Below, piece by piece: positions 28,901 to 35,426 of a stretch of 35,586 bases of DNA (positions within the stretch are counted from its first letter, which is position 1; the number at the start of each line of letters is the position of its first letter). The stretch covers positions 1 to 35,586 of the forward strand of contig CATKXS010000014.1 in the NCBI GenBank assembly GCA_949841045.1, written 5' to 3'. The position numbers and the translations under genes are program-made. Origin of the DNA: an uncultured Clostridia bacterium. GTDB taxonomy: Bacteria; Bacillota; Clostridia; Christensenellales; UBA1242. The notes below the pieces were generated by a model. That model did no database searches, was not told where the DNA came from, and saw only the letters and a list, made by a program, of their open reading frames with translations.

Positions 28901-29998
28901 GCTGAAAGTGCAACTTTAAATAAAGTTTATCTTGAAAATGGTAAATTGAAATATAAGACAAATAATGGCGAATATTTCGTATTTATCAGTGAAAATGCAG
29001 ATGGTCAATATGTACTTGATGCAAACACTTCACTTCAAGGTGATGGAACAACTATTGGAAGCACAGATTTGACAAACCTTCAAAAGATTGTTAACGTTTA
29101 CACTATTTTAAGTAAAGTTCAAACAATCAATGTTGGTGGAATAGATATGAATATCACTATTGATGACAATATCTACTCTAAGGCTTATACTCAACTTGGA
29201 GAGGAAGTCCCAATTGTTAAACCAAGCAACATTGAATACAATGCTCCTGGTTATCAAACAAATACTAAAGACTCAACTGTTACTATTACAAGAACCATTG
29301 GAAATACAACAACAACTCTTGCTACTTTGAATTTTGCAGATTGGGAAAAGGATGTCCCAACTGGTAGCGATGACGTTAAACTTAACGATAAGGAAGAAGT
29401 TATTCTTGCTCTTAATGACAACGGCAGATATACAATCAAATATTCTGTTCAAGCAATGGATAAGAATGGCTTAAATGTTGGTTCTCCAAAGACTGTTGAA
29501 TATACTATTAAAAATGGTGACGTTGTAGGCCCTACAATCGAACTTGCAAAGAATCTCGTAAACGCTAAATATAAACTTGGCGACACATTATCTCTTAATA
29601 TGGCTGGTTTAACTGTTTCTGACAATGTTACAACTGATGTTAATGACTTATTGTCAAACATGACAGTTAAAATTAGGAATAATGACCAAGACGATAGTTA
29701 TACAACTCTTACTAATACTGGTGATGCCGAAAATAACGAATATGTTTACACACACAAACTTGAAAGCGCAGGAAGCTATACTTTAACTATTACAATTAAA
29801 GATAAAGCTGGCAATGAATCATCTCAATCTGTTTCATTCGAAGTTACAACTGATGACAAGAAAGAAGTCAATGTAAAAGAAGTAATGGGCGGAGTTCTCA
29901 TTGGGCTTTCAGTTGCAATACTTGCAGGCGTTGTAATCTACTTCGTAGTAAGCAAAGTTAAACTTGATAAGAAAGAGAAAAAATACAAAGACAAATAA
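25922..29998 (+). CDS. Large membrane-anchored surface protein with Ig-like repeats
   Basis: A 1358-residue protein. The N-terminus has a Lys-rich start, a hydrophobic segment (GAAIGFAFVMCASFF) and a cleavage-like AHAIASA around residue 35. The long outer part is rich in Thr, Ser, Asn and beta-strand patterns, with repeated segments such as GTFKADAKGSYKFVYTVNDF, GTFRASTDGEYQVAVTVTDA and AGSYTLTITIKDKAGN, the closing strands of bacterial Ig-like or cadherin-like domains (at least four, about 100-130 residues apart in places). The C-terminus is one membrane helix (about 1321-1343) and a 15-residue Lys-rich tail; there is no LPxTG sorting signal. It is probably an adhesin or structural surface protein, monocistronic with its own promoter and terminator. 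Confidence 0.85.
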   Translation: MSKQKSKFKGIFKGAAIGFAFVMCASFFPAHAIASAVDMVGKDNILLNTIKVDGQSNSMTVKKGESVTIPEGVYEYENAGVKATHTIGQTSTDGIESRVDVYYKATGDKLDVKDNKFTADRVGRYTITYTVKHGDNTYSYDFVVRSEVGEATFEFASNSDKIIPTVYDTKLTDKNIELPLPSVKSGDDELISAEVGNFTLNKEGNQKDFVLVSLANVSKDSEGNDLIKINPTKVDEEVVGYHLSASDLKKAELAGQDITVIYSYYQIAENGSIVFVDSTSRTFSISKAKGYYFMTSSDNAEQGYELETSWSSSISDISAVVGVERELPKITAKTKSTNSPSNETIEISYDIQIFRKNSSGKWEEITGDDKKAVMPEFGTFKADAKGSYKFVYTVNDFYGYGDKISETKRSFEISNVKDTRAANVYVYDAGLIDDEGNQIAYDEEKNSYTSALNMLKSQSGNRNIVMYAVGGTDNMIDKDDLTLRRTILDNTGITMFNIDEKLYHNYNLIFAPGLSQGAGDNASVYKQIVDDNYQIMKQMRFENKDITSESAIKAFLKEHNYLLVTTDEDKATELVSDFDATNEEKVKELIATGYAYVKPSNSKRTTFTDGTYTFVYGAKDEDNTETTTRQTMVISEGYTDASVPTLNFTNSLQVTYLTSDTIEFNVATATDSSSQDTRLETVTAYRFLNDKNETVTNSQTTSVLKYLATNVGTGVSSKWYGEVGKVYNEEGWYIDDTKSTYTINLASRPQNAKYVEILAYAIDDYGNAGFYNRIITIAEVNDTKMPEIFRAVNVPDGKVIDAPKEVTLPTLYFTDDNVDYMSAQVNVYKIVDGEKVSMQVSNVQTEFNTLQETFMVKAGTFRASTDGEYQVAVTVTDAGNHSVTTYFHYTAKGGSVLVQPEISNITSETIELDAGKAYYLVPPTISVLDNNNYGYIGISDDDSRTATNYTTTIVSATDDYELTKYYFTGSKSGVFKLQYKVYLMQYSKDSSVYAESATLNKVYLENGKLKYKTNNGEYFVFISENADGQYVLDANTSLQGDGTTIGSTDLTNLQKIVNVYTILSKVQTINVGGIDMNITIDDNIYSKAYTQLGEEVPIVKPSNIEYNAPGYQTNTKDSTVTITRTIGNTTTTLATLNFADWEKDVPTGSDDVKLNDKEEVILALNDNGRYTIKYSVQAMDKNGLNVGSPKTVEYTIKNGDVVGPTIELAKNLVNAKYKLGDTLSLNMAGLTVSDNVTTDVNDLLSNMTVKIRNNDQDDSYTTLTNTGDAENNEYVYTHKLESAGSYTLTITIKDKAGNESSQSVSFEVTTDDKKEVNVKEVMGGVLIGLSVAILAGVVIYFVVSKVKLDKKEKKYKDK

Positions 29999-30036
29999 AT
30001 CTTAAGTTTTCTTATAGTTATTTGTAAAATTTAAAG

Positions 30037-30065
30037 AAAAGTGGTTAAATTTAACCACTTTTTTG
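30037..30065 (+). terminator. Terminator of the large surface protein gene
   Basis: A perfect palindrome with arms AAAAGTGGTTAAA and TTTAACCACTTTT, followed by more T. Confidence 0.9.
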
Positions 30066-30164
30066 TTTTATTTTTGTTATTTCCGCTTAAAATCTTGACT
30101 TTTTTCTGTATTGAGTTTAATTGGCTTTAAAGAATTTGCTATTGTAAAAATTTAAAGATTTCAC

Positions 30165-30193
30165 TTGACTTTAAAAGCATTATATGATATATT
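30165..30193 (+). promoter_or_regulatory. Sigma-A promoter of rplU-prp-rpmA
   Basis: TTGACT (30165-30170), a 17-nt spacer and TATATT (30188-30193). Confidence 0.82.
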
Positions 30194-30199
30194 ATTTAG

Positions 30200-30283
30200 G
30201 TATCCGCATGTGTAGGGTCTCTAAGATTGGCGTTGCGCTAACACCCGAATTAAAACAGCGAGTTTGGTTAGAGGAGGTAAAAA
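30200..30283 (+). promoter_or_regulatory. L21 ribosomal protein leader
   Basis: The roughly 84-nt leader contains CCGCATGTGTAGGGTCTC, then CTAAGATTGGCG, GCGCTAACACCC and GCGAGTTTGGTTAGAGGAGG, running into the ribosome site. Sequence and position match my recollection of the conserved Bacillota L21 leader, a structure thought to let L21 control its own operon. A covariance-model search was not possible here. Confidence 0.7.
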
Positions 30284-30592
30284 ATGTTTGCTATCGTAGA
30301 ATGTGGTGGAAAGCAATATAAAGTAAGCGAAAATGACGTTATCAGTGTTGAAAAATTAAACAATGCTGTTGGCGATAAAGTAAGTCTTAATGTAATGCTT
30401 TTAAGTGATAACGGTTCTGTTGTTGCTGGAAATCCTTTCGTTGCAGGCGCTGTTTGTGAAGCTGAAGTTGTTGCTCACGGTAAAGGCGACAAAATTGTTG
30501 TTTTTAAGTACAAGCCTAAGAAAAACGAAAGAAAGAAACAAGGTCACAGACAACCATTCACTCAATTAAAAATAACAACTATTAAAAAGTAA
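30284..30592 (+). CDS. rplU: 50S ribosomal protein L21
   Basis: A 102-residue L21, a 23S rRNA-binding protein of the large subunit. It starts MFAIVECGGKQYKVSEND and contains VVFKYKPKKNERKKQGHRQPFTQLKI, here quoted only in part: YKPKKNERKKQGHRQ is the hallmark C-terminal block. It is the first gene of the rplU-prp-rpmA operon, with AGGAGG 6 nt before the ATG as the last part of the leader structure. prp follows after 8 bp. Confidence 0.98.
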   Translation: MFAIVECGGKQYKVSENDVISVEKLNNAVGDKVSLNVMLLSDNGSVVAGNPFVAGAVCEAEVVAHGKGDKIVVFKYKPKKNERKKQGHRQPFTQLKITTIKK

Positions 30593-30600
30593 GGTTTATT

Positions 30601-30915
30601 ATGACAAAGATTACTTTTTATAAAAAAGGCAGCCTTTTTATTGGTTTTGAAGTCTCTGGACATACCGGAAAGGATGATTATGGCAAAGATTTATTGTGTG
30701 CACAGATTTCAACAGTTGCTCAACTTGCACTTGTTGGAGTTATGGAGCTCAATGCTTTTCATGAAGTGTCAGATGGTTATTTAAAAATAAAATTAAATGA
30801 TAATGACGCAAAGAAAGAGGAAATTCAATTTCTCTTGACTACTTGTAAAAAATCATTTGAATCAATAATTATAGGTGAAGAAAAATTTGCAAAATTGGAG
30901 GTAAAAAATGTTTAA
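30601..30915 (+). CDS. prp: Ribosomal-processing cysteine protease Prp
   Basis: A 104-residue protein of the YsxB/Prp family, encoded between L21 and L27 genes in Bacillota. Prp removes the N-terminal extension of L27, an essential step in those species. The catalytic pair is H21 in SGHTG and C33 in DLLCAQIS, matching the family. The L27 encoded next door carries the matching extension, so substrate and enzyme are adjacent. Its end overlaps rpmA by 8 nt, which couples their translation. Confidence 0.95.
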   Translation: MTKITFYKKGSLFIGFEVSGHTGKDDYGKDLLCAQISTVAQLALVGVMELNAFHEVSDGYLKIKLNDNDAKKEEIQFLLTTCKKSFESIIIGEEKFAKLEVKNV

Positions 30916-31180
30916 GTTTAATGCTCAACTTTTTGCTCATAAAAAGGGTGGTGGTAGTACTAAAAACGGTCGTGACTCTCAAAGCAAACGTCTTGGTGTA
31001 AAAGCTTATGGCGGGGAGAATGTTACTGCTGGCTCTATCATTGTAAGACAAAGAGGAACAAGAATCTATCCTGGTGTTAATGTTGGCATGGGTAAAGATT
31101 ATACACTTTTCGCATTATGTGACGGAAAAGTTAAATTCGGAATGTCAAACGGCAAAAAGAATGTATCAATAGAGAAATAA
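30908..31180 (+). CDS. rpmA: 50S ribosomal protein L27 with cleavable N-terminal extension
   Basis: A 90-residue L27 near the peptidyl-transferase centre. The start [19 protein letters not shown] holds the Bacillota-type extension; by analogy Prp cuts between F9 and A10, leaving AHKKGGG as the mature N-terminus that reaches the active site. The rest ([44 protein letters not shown]) is standard. The ribosome site GGAGG lies inside prp. It is the last gene of the operon, followed by three terminator hairpins. Confidence 0.98.
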   Translation: MFKFNAQLFAHKKGGGSTKNGRDSQSKRLGVKAYGGENVTAGSIIVRQRGTRIYPGVNVGMGKDYTLFALCDGKVKFGMSNGKKNVSIEK

Positions 31181-31183
31181 TAA

Positions 31184-31210
31184 AAATCGCGAGATATTCG
31201 CGATTTTTTT
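31184..31210 (+). terminator. First terminator after rpmA
   Basis: AAATCGCGA and TCGCGATTT arms (9 bp) around GATAT, followed by a T-run. Confidence 0.92.
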
Positions 31211-31223
31211 GTACATATATCAT

Positions 31224-31247
31224 ATCGCAGAATTACTGCGATTTTTT
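31224..31247 (+). terminator. Second terminator after rpmA
   Basis: ATCGCAG and CTGCGAT arms (7 bp) with a 5-nt loop, followed by six T. Confidence 0.82.
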
Positions 31248-31259
31248 ATTACTTGCGTA

Positions 31260-31293
31260 AAAAAATCCACAGGTAAACCTTGTGGATTTTTTT
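31260..31293. terminator. Third terminator after rpmA, bidirectional
   Basis: AATCCACA and TGTGGATT arms with an inner GG/CC, an A-run before and a T-run after. It can also end the minus-strand HD gene. Confidence 0.8.
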
Positions 31294-31302
31294 CGTACCT
31301 AA

Positions 31303-31359
31303 ACAAATATCATGGACAATTCACATTTTTTTGCTTATCTAATACAAATATCATGGACA
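31303..31359. repeat. Two 16-bp direct repeats 41 bp apart
   Basis: ACAAATATCATGGACA occurs at 31303-31318 and 31344-31359, each preceded by a similar CCTAA/TCTAAT. The distance is 41 bp. The region lies between converging terminators and has no gene. Confidence 0.8.
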
Positions 31360-31450
31360 TAATGCGATTTTTTGTGCGCTCAATAAGATAACCAAAGATT
31401 TCACTTATATTCTTTTTAAATTGAAAAACCTGTGATTAATTCGCAATTTT

Positions 31451-32350
31451 TCATTTCTCTAAAAATGGACAGAAGTCTGGAATTGGCTGTTTTTCGTAAG
31501 GGCGGTTCATTTCAGAGATGGTGCGGTTTGCTTTTTTGCAAACATATTCTTCATCATCGTCATTGAACCAATCGTTTGGGTCTGGCGTTATAATTCTTTT
31601 CATAAAGAAGCATTCAGTACAATCGGTAATCTTTTTACCAGAAACATACGCACATGGTTTATTTTTCTTTTTTATCATGCCTTTGCTATTGGAAGTGGTT
31701 TGTTTGTTTTCTTGAATTATGGGTTTAGTTTGAGTTTTAGCTGTTTTTTTTGTAGTTTTTTTTGTTGAAATATCAAATTTTTCCTTAAAAACTTCCTCAT
31801 ATACGCATATTAAGTCTTTTAATGCTTTCGTGTCTGACAAGTCTTTATAAATTGCTTGAAGGGTTTTACAATAGTGTGCTTTAATATTCTCCTTTGAAGA
31901 ATTAAATGAATTCCATATGTCATTTTTACCAGATTTAATTTCAAGTAAAAGACTTTTTAAGTTTGATAAACAATCAGCACATTTTATTAGTTTTGCTTTC
32001 TTTGGTGCGAGTGAAATACGTTGTGCTTGAATTTCTTTGCGTTCGTTATATTCAAGTTCTTTGTCTTCAGATAAAATGTCAACCAAGTGAGCCACTTCAT
32101 AGCCAAACTTATTAGAAATTTCTTCAAGGGTAGTATCAGTGTCTTCCACAGTGTCATGCAATATGCCAGCTACCAAAGAGTTTTCATCGGCATTGTTTTC
32201 TCTTAAAATATTTGCTACGTCATAAATGTGTACAATATAAGGCCAGGGCAGAGATTTTCTTATTTGGTCCAAATGTTTGCGGGTGGCAAATAAAATTGCC
32301 TGTTCAACTTTGTTGAGTTTGTTTTTATCTAAATCATCTATTGTTTTCAT
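31451..32350 (-). CDS. HD-domain hydrolase (RelA/SpoT hydrolase-like) fused to a Cys-rich tail
   Basis: A 299-residue protein. Residues 1-190 carry the HD hydrolase fold of the SpoT/MESH1 group: H41 in YIVHIYDV, the HD pair H65-D66 in GILHDTVEDTD, the E69-D70 pair that in (p)ppGpp hydrolases assists catalysis, and D126 in KCADCLSN. A Lys/Thr-rich linker (about 195-230) leads to a C-terminal segment with five Cys (233, 244, 247, 271, 294) in a CxxC-centred arrangement ending RPYEKQPIPDFCPFLEK, which looks metal-binding. There is no synthetase domain. The start is the ATG at 32350, after AAGGAG. Its substrate may be (p)ppGpp or another nucleotide; the tail's role is unknown. Confidence 0.82.
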   Translation of the reverse strand: MKTIDDLDKNKLNKVEQAILFATRKHLDQIRKSLPWPYIVHIYDVANILRENNADENSLVAGILHDTVEDTDTTLEEISNKFGYEVAHLVDILSEDKELEYNERKEIQAQRISLAPKKAKLIKCADCLSNLKSLLLEIKSGKNDIWNSFNSSKENIKAHYCKTLQAIYKDLSDTKALKDLICVYEEVFKEKFDISTKKTTKKTAKTQTKPIIQENKQTTSNSKGMIKKKNKPCAYVSGKKITDCTECFFMKRIITPDPNDWFNDDDEEYVCKKANRTISEMNRPYEKQPIPDFCPFLEK

Positions 32351-32373
32351 AATTTTTCTCCTTTTACATTTGT

Positions 32374-32402
32374 ATTTTAGCATTAAAACTTATATAAGTA
32401 AA
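32374..32402 (-). promoter_or_regulatory. Sigma-A promoter of the HD hydrolase gene
   Basis: On the minus strand: TTTACT (32402-32397), a 17-nt spacer and TAAAAT (32379-32374), with an extended TGC before the -10. Confidence 0.65.
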
Positions 32403-32484
32403 ATATATGTTTTTTATCTTAAGCATAAAATTAAATTATTGATTAAATCATATTAATATTTAATAATTTTTTATATCTAAGAGA

Positions 32485-32513
32485 TGTACAATGAAATAAT
32501 AATGTGTTATAAT
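32485..32513 (+). promoter_or_regulatory. Promoter of the ogg-type gene, next to the start codon
   Basis: TGTACA (32485-32490), a 17-nt spacer and TATAAT (32508-32513), with TG one base before the -10. Only 6 nt separate the -10 from the ATG at 32520, and there is no ribosome site. Confidence 0.75.
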
Positions 32514-32519
32514 ATAGTT

Positions 32520-33359
32520 ATGAAATACATTATAGAGAAAGATTGTATAAAAGTATATTCAAAAGATGACTTTTGTCCAAAACATATTTTGGAGTGCGGA
32601 CAAGTCTTTTGTTATAAAAAAGAGGGTGACGTCTACAAGGTTTATCCAGAAGATAATTACGCTGAAATCGAAGAATTTGATGATTTTTATATGATAAAAA
32701 CGTCAAATCCGCATTATTTTGTTGATTTTTTCGATTTAAACAATGATTACACGCAAATTAAGAAAAGTTTAAGTGAATATAAAATTATGGCAAATCCGCT
32801 TAAATTTGGTCATGGAATTAGAATTTTAAATCAGGATTTGTTTGAAACAATGATTTCATTTATTATTTCTTCAAACAATAATATAAAAAGAATTATGCTG
32901 ATTTTGAACAATTTGCGTGAAAATTTAGGCGAAAAAATAGAAGAGGGCATATATTCATTTCCAAGTTATCAAAAACTGTTAGAGTGTGACGAAGAGTTTT
33001 TTAAACGTATGGGTGCGGGATATAGGGCAAGTTATTTGTATAAGGTCCTTAGACAGATTACTCCTGAGGAGTTGACAAATCTAGCGTCTTTGTCAACAAG
33101 TGAGCTCAGAAACAAGCTTATTGCGCTTAGTGGTGTTGGACCAAAGGTTGCCGATTGTCTATTATTATTTGGTTTTCACAAAGGCGATGTTTTCCCTGTT
33201 GATACATGGATACATCAAATGTATAATAGTTACTTTAATCCGATTGATAATAGGGAAGTTATCAGAAAGAATTTAGTAGACAAATTTGGTGAACTTTCTG
33301 GTTATGCACAACAATATTTATTCTATTTTCAGCGTAGTTTTGAGCAAAAACAAAATTAA
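32520..33359 (+). CDS. ogg: 8-oxoguanine DNA glycosylase / AP lyase, OGG1 type
   Basis: A 279-residue HhH-GPD glycosylase that removes 8-oxoguanine opposite C in base excision repair. The hairpin-helix-hairpin and catalytic block LSGVGPKVADCLLLFG contains the Schiff-base lysine, and FPVDTWIHQ the catalytic aspartate. The N-terminal half has the OGG_N-like fold (CGQVFCYKKEGD). The start is the ATG at 32520: upstream in-frame codons (to 32484) overlap the promoter, and the N-terminus MKYIIEKDCIKV fits the family. No Shine-Dalgarno site is present, so a leaderless mRNA is likely. It is divergent from the HD hydrolase. Confidence 0.92.
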   Translation: MKYIIEKDCIKVYSKDDFCPKHILECGQVFCYKKEGDVYKVYPEDNYAEIEEFDDFYMIKTSNPHYFVDFFDLNNDYTQIKKSLSEYKIMANPLKFGHGIRILNQDLFETMISFIISSNNNIKRIMLILNNLRENLGEKIEEGIYSFPSYQKLLECDEEFFKRMGAGYRASYLYKVLRQITPEELTNLASLSTSELRNKLIALSGVGPKVADCLLLFGFHKGDVFPVDTWIHQMYNSYFNPIDNREVIRKNLVDKFGELSGYAQQYLFYFQRSFEQKQN

Positions 33360-33372
33360 AAGCAAATAAATA

Positions 33373-33401
33373 TTTACATTACATTATTTTTGTGCTATAC
33401 T
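33373..33401 (+). promoter_or_regulatory. Sigma-A promoter of the floA-like operon
   Basis: TTTACA (33373-33378), a 17-nt spacer and TATACT (33396-33401), with TG one base before the -10. Confidence 0.75.
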
Positions 33402-33470
33402 AAGGCTGATAATAAAAAAATCTTGTTATATTTTACTGTATTTTAAAATTATATATTTAAGGAGGCGTAA

Positions 33471-34505
33471 ATGTCTTATTCATCTCTTTTGAATTTTGGA
33501 ACAGCAGATATTGTTCTTGTTTCGGTATTTGGAGCGATTCTTATTGGTTTTATTATCTATTTATGCTTTGTTCCATTAAAGAACTACTTTACTGCGCTTT
33601 TTTCAGGAGCATACATTTCATCTTTTAGACTTATAAGTATTAAAAATCGTAAAATGGTTGTTCCTACTATTGTAAATGCTTACATTATGTCAAAGAAGTC
33701 AAAACTCAATATTTCTTTAAGAGAAATTGAAAGTTTGTATCTTTCTGGTGGTGATGTAGTAGAAGTTTTGTCGGCGATGAATCTTGCAAAAAGTTCAAAT
33801 ATTAGTTTAAGTTTTGACCTCGCTAGTGCAATTGAACTAGCATCTCACAACATTATGCCTATTGTTCAAAGTAGTATTAATTCTCAAGTGATTACCATAG
33901 AAAATATCTCTGCTTTTGCACAAAATGACGTTGAAATCATTGCAAAAATTAAAGCTTCTGTTAAAACTTCACTTGATAAATATATTAATGGACTTGGACT
34001 TGATGACTTAAAAAGCACAATAAATTCTTGGATACTTGAAAATATTTCAAAAACTAAAGACCACAAAGATATTTTAAAAGAGCCAAATAAAAGTCTTCTT
34101 TCAAACCTCGACCTCCGTGTTGTTACACAAAAATCAATGTATAATGTAATTGATATAAACGTAGCGAGCGTTGAAGTTGGTCGCGACCTTAATGCAGAAA
34201 GAGACCTTAAATCCGCCGAGAAAGAAAAGGTTTATGCTTCAATCGAAGCTGAAAGAAGAAAGAACGCAGAAGAGATTAAAGAGCTCCGCATGCGTACAAA
34301 AACCGAAGAAATGAAGTCTGCCGTGCTTGAAGCAGAGGCTGATGTTCCACGTGCTATTTCACAAGCAATAAAAGAAGGGCGTTTCTCAGTAATGGATTAT
34401 TACAAACTTATGAACCTTCAAGCCGACACGGCGATGAGAAGGGCAATCATAAACGGCAAAAATGATAGCTTAGACGATGACGATGATGAAGGAGACTTCT
34501 TTTAA
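33471..34505 (+). CDS. floA: Flotillin-like membrane scaffold protein FloA (YqfA/UPF0365)
   Basis: A 344-residue protein (B. subtilis FloA has 331). FloA-type proteins organise functional membrane microdomains. A membrane hairpin or helix occupies about residues 13-33 (IVLVSVFGAILIGFIIYLC). The hallmark C-terminal half is present: NVASVEVGRDLNAERDLKSA, a Lys/Glu coiled coil (EKVYASIEAERRKNAEEI), then AEADVPRAISQAIKEGRFSVMDYYKLMNLQADT. The middle (residues of about 85-200) is more divergent than usual and the end is an acidic DDDDDEGDFF. The AAGGAGG site is well placed. Downstream, a membrane protein and a yqfC-like gene match the conserved yqfA-yqfB-yqfC neighbourhood. Confidence 0.93.
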   Translation: MSYSSLLNFGTADIVLVSVFGAILIGFIIYLCFVPLKNYFTALFSGAYISSFRLISIKNRKMVVPTIVNAYIMSKKSKLNISLREIESLYLSGGDVVEVLSAMNLAKSSNISLSFDLASAIELASHNIMPIVQSSINSQVITIENISAFAQNDVEIIAKIKASVKTSLDKYINGLGLDDLKSTINSWILENISKTKDHKDILKEPNKSLLSNLDLRVVTQKSMYNVIDINVASVEVGRDLNAERDLKSAEKEKVYASIEAERRKNAEEIKELRMRTKTEEMKSAVLEAEADVPRAISQAIKEGRFSVMDYYKLMNLQADTAMRRAIINGKNDSLDDDDDEGDFF

Positions 34506-35056
34506 TGGATAAGACTACTCTTTATATAATCATTGGAGCGAGTGTTGTTCTATTCTTAGTCCTAGTATTTACCTTTATTAGGCTTTCAGGAAGAAGAAAG
34601 GCAAAAAAACTTCAAGAAAGTCTTGATAAAGTTAAAAAAGAAAGCGCGCCAGAAGAGGAAGTTCAGCCTATAACTTATTCTGCTGATGAAGTTGGTCAAA
34701 ATGTATCTGAAGATGAAATCTTTGGCGATGACTATACTGTCAGCGAAGGCGGTGGCTTCTTTAAACAGAGCAAAGAAGAAGATGATGAAGATTTGAGCGA
34801 AGATTCGATTTTTCAAGAATTTGAAAGTAAAGAAGAAGACGATGATATGCCAAGAATGCCAAGACGACCTAACAGTAGGCAAATTCAGCGAGAGCGTGAA
34901 AATCGTGACGCCGAGTTTGAGGAGTTCTTAAATGAACATGCATTTTCTAGAAAGGTATTTGATAAACCTCTTCTCGATAAAATAAAGAAGCTTCCTCCTG
35001 AGATTAAATCAATTATTATGGGCAACGTTTTTGATAAGTTTGATGATGATAAATAA
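34505..35056 (+). CDS. Single-pass membrane protein with acidic cytoplasmic domain, floA partner
   Basis: A 183-residue protein whose ATG overlaps the floA stop (TAATG), so both are translated together. One N-terminal membrane helix (residues of about 6-27, LYIIIGASVVLFLVLVF) is followed by a basic RRKAKK stop-transfer stretch, a long acidic low-complexity region (KEEDDEDLSEDS, KEEDDD), and a more ordered C-terminal part (EFEEFLNEHAFSRKVFDKPLLDKIKKLPPE). I recognise no family. Its position matches that of yqfB between floA and yqfC, but it does not look like the small B. subtilis YqfB. Membrane location with a floA partner suggests a role in the same microdomain. Confidence 0.8.
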   Translation: MDKTTLYIIIGASVVLFLVLVFTFIRLSGRRKAKKLQESLDKVKKESAPEEEVQPITYSADEVGQNVSEDEIFGDDYTVSEGGGFFKQSKEEDDEDLSEDSIFQEFESKEEDDDMPRMPRRPNSRQIQRERENRDAEFEEFLNEHAFSRKVFDKPLLDKIKKLPPEIKSIIMGNVFDKFDDDK

Positions 35057-35192
35057 CATAGTTTATAATATCGGAAGCCGAACTTGCTTGCAAGAGTGAG
35101 GCTGATGATAATACATAACATAGTTTATAATATCGGAAGCCGAACTTGCTCGCAAGAGTGAGGCTGATGATAATACATAACATAGTTTATAA
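35053..35192. repeat. 62-bp tandem repeat array (2.3 copies) with a conserved hairpin
   Basis: Units start at 35053, 35115 and 35177 (the last truncated after ATAACATAGTTTATAA). The two full copies differ at the junction and at one loop base: CTTGC-TT-GCAAG versus CTTGC-TC-GCAAG. Each unit has a GCC...GGC outer stem around this hairpin. The array begins at the stop codon of the upstream gene, and a TGATGATAA-like sequence at each junction suggests it arose by duplication of the gene's 3' end. Confidence 0.88.
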
Positions 35193-35198
35193 AAATTT

Positions 35199-35231
35199 AA
35201 GTTCTTCCTAAAACGGAAGGACTTTTTTATT
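35199..35231 (+). terminator. Terminator of the floA-like operon
   Basis: AAGTTCTTCC and GGAAGGACTT arms (10 bp, one wobble) around TAAAAC, followed by a T-run. The remaining bases to 35426 are AT-rich, with a 10-bp palindrome ATGCGCGCAT near 35389 and no clear promoter. Confidence 0.88.
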
Positions 35232-35426
35232 GTTTTTTAGCTTTATGGAATCATCAAAAATTTTTAGTTATGAAGCATTTGCTTGAAATGAATTTTATGT
35301 ATTTTTGAGTTTAATAAATGAGGTTGTCTTATTTTATAAATATGACTTAAACTACAATAAATATTATATAAAACAAATAAAATAGGACATGCGCGCATAA
35401 ATATATAGAAGCGGAGGGAGCCAATA

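Noticed and set aside
31209-31391. 60-residue reading frame after rpmA
   Set aside because: It spans two terminator hairpins and the direct repeats, and has no ribosome site.
35053-35192. CRISPR array
   Set aside because: The repeat unit is 62 bp with no variable spacers, and no cas gene is near. It is a simple tandem duplication.
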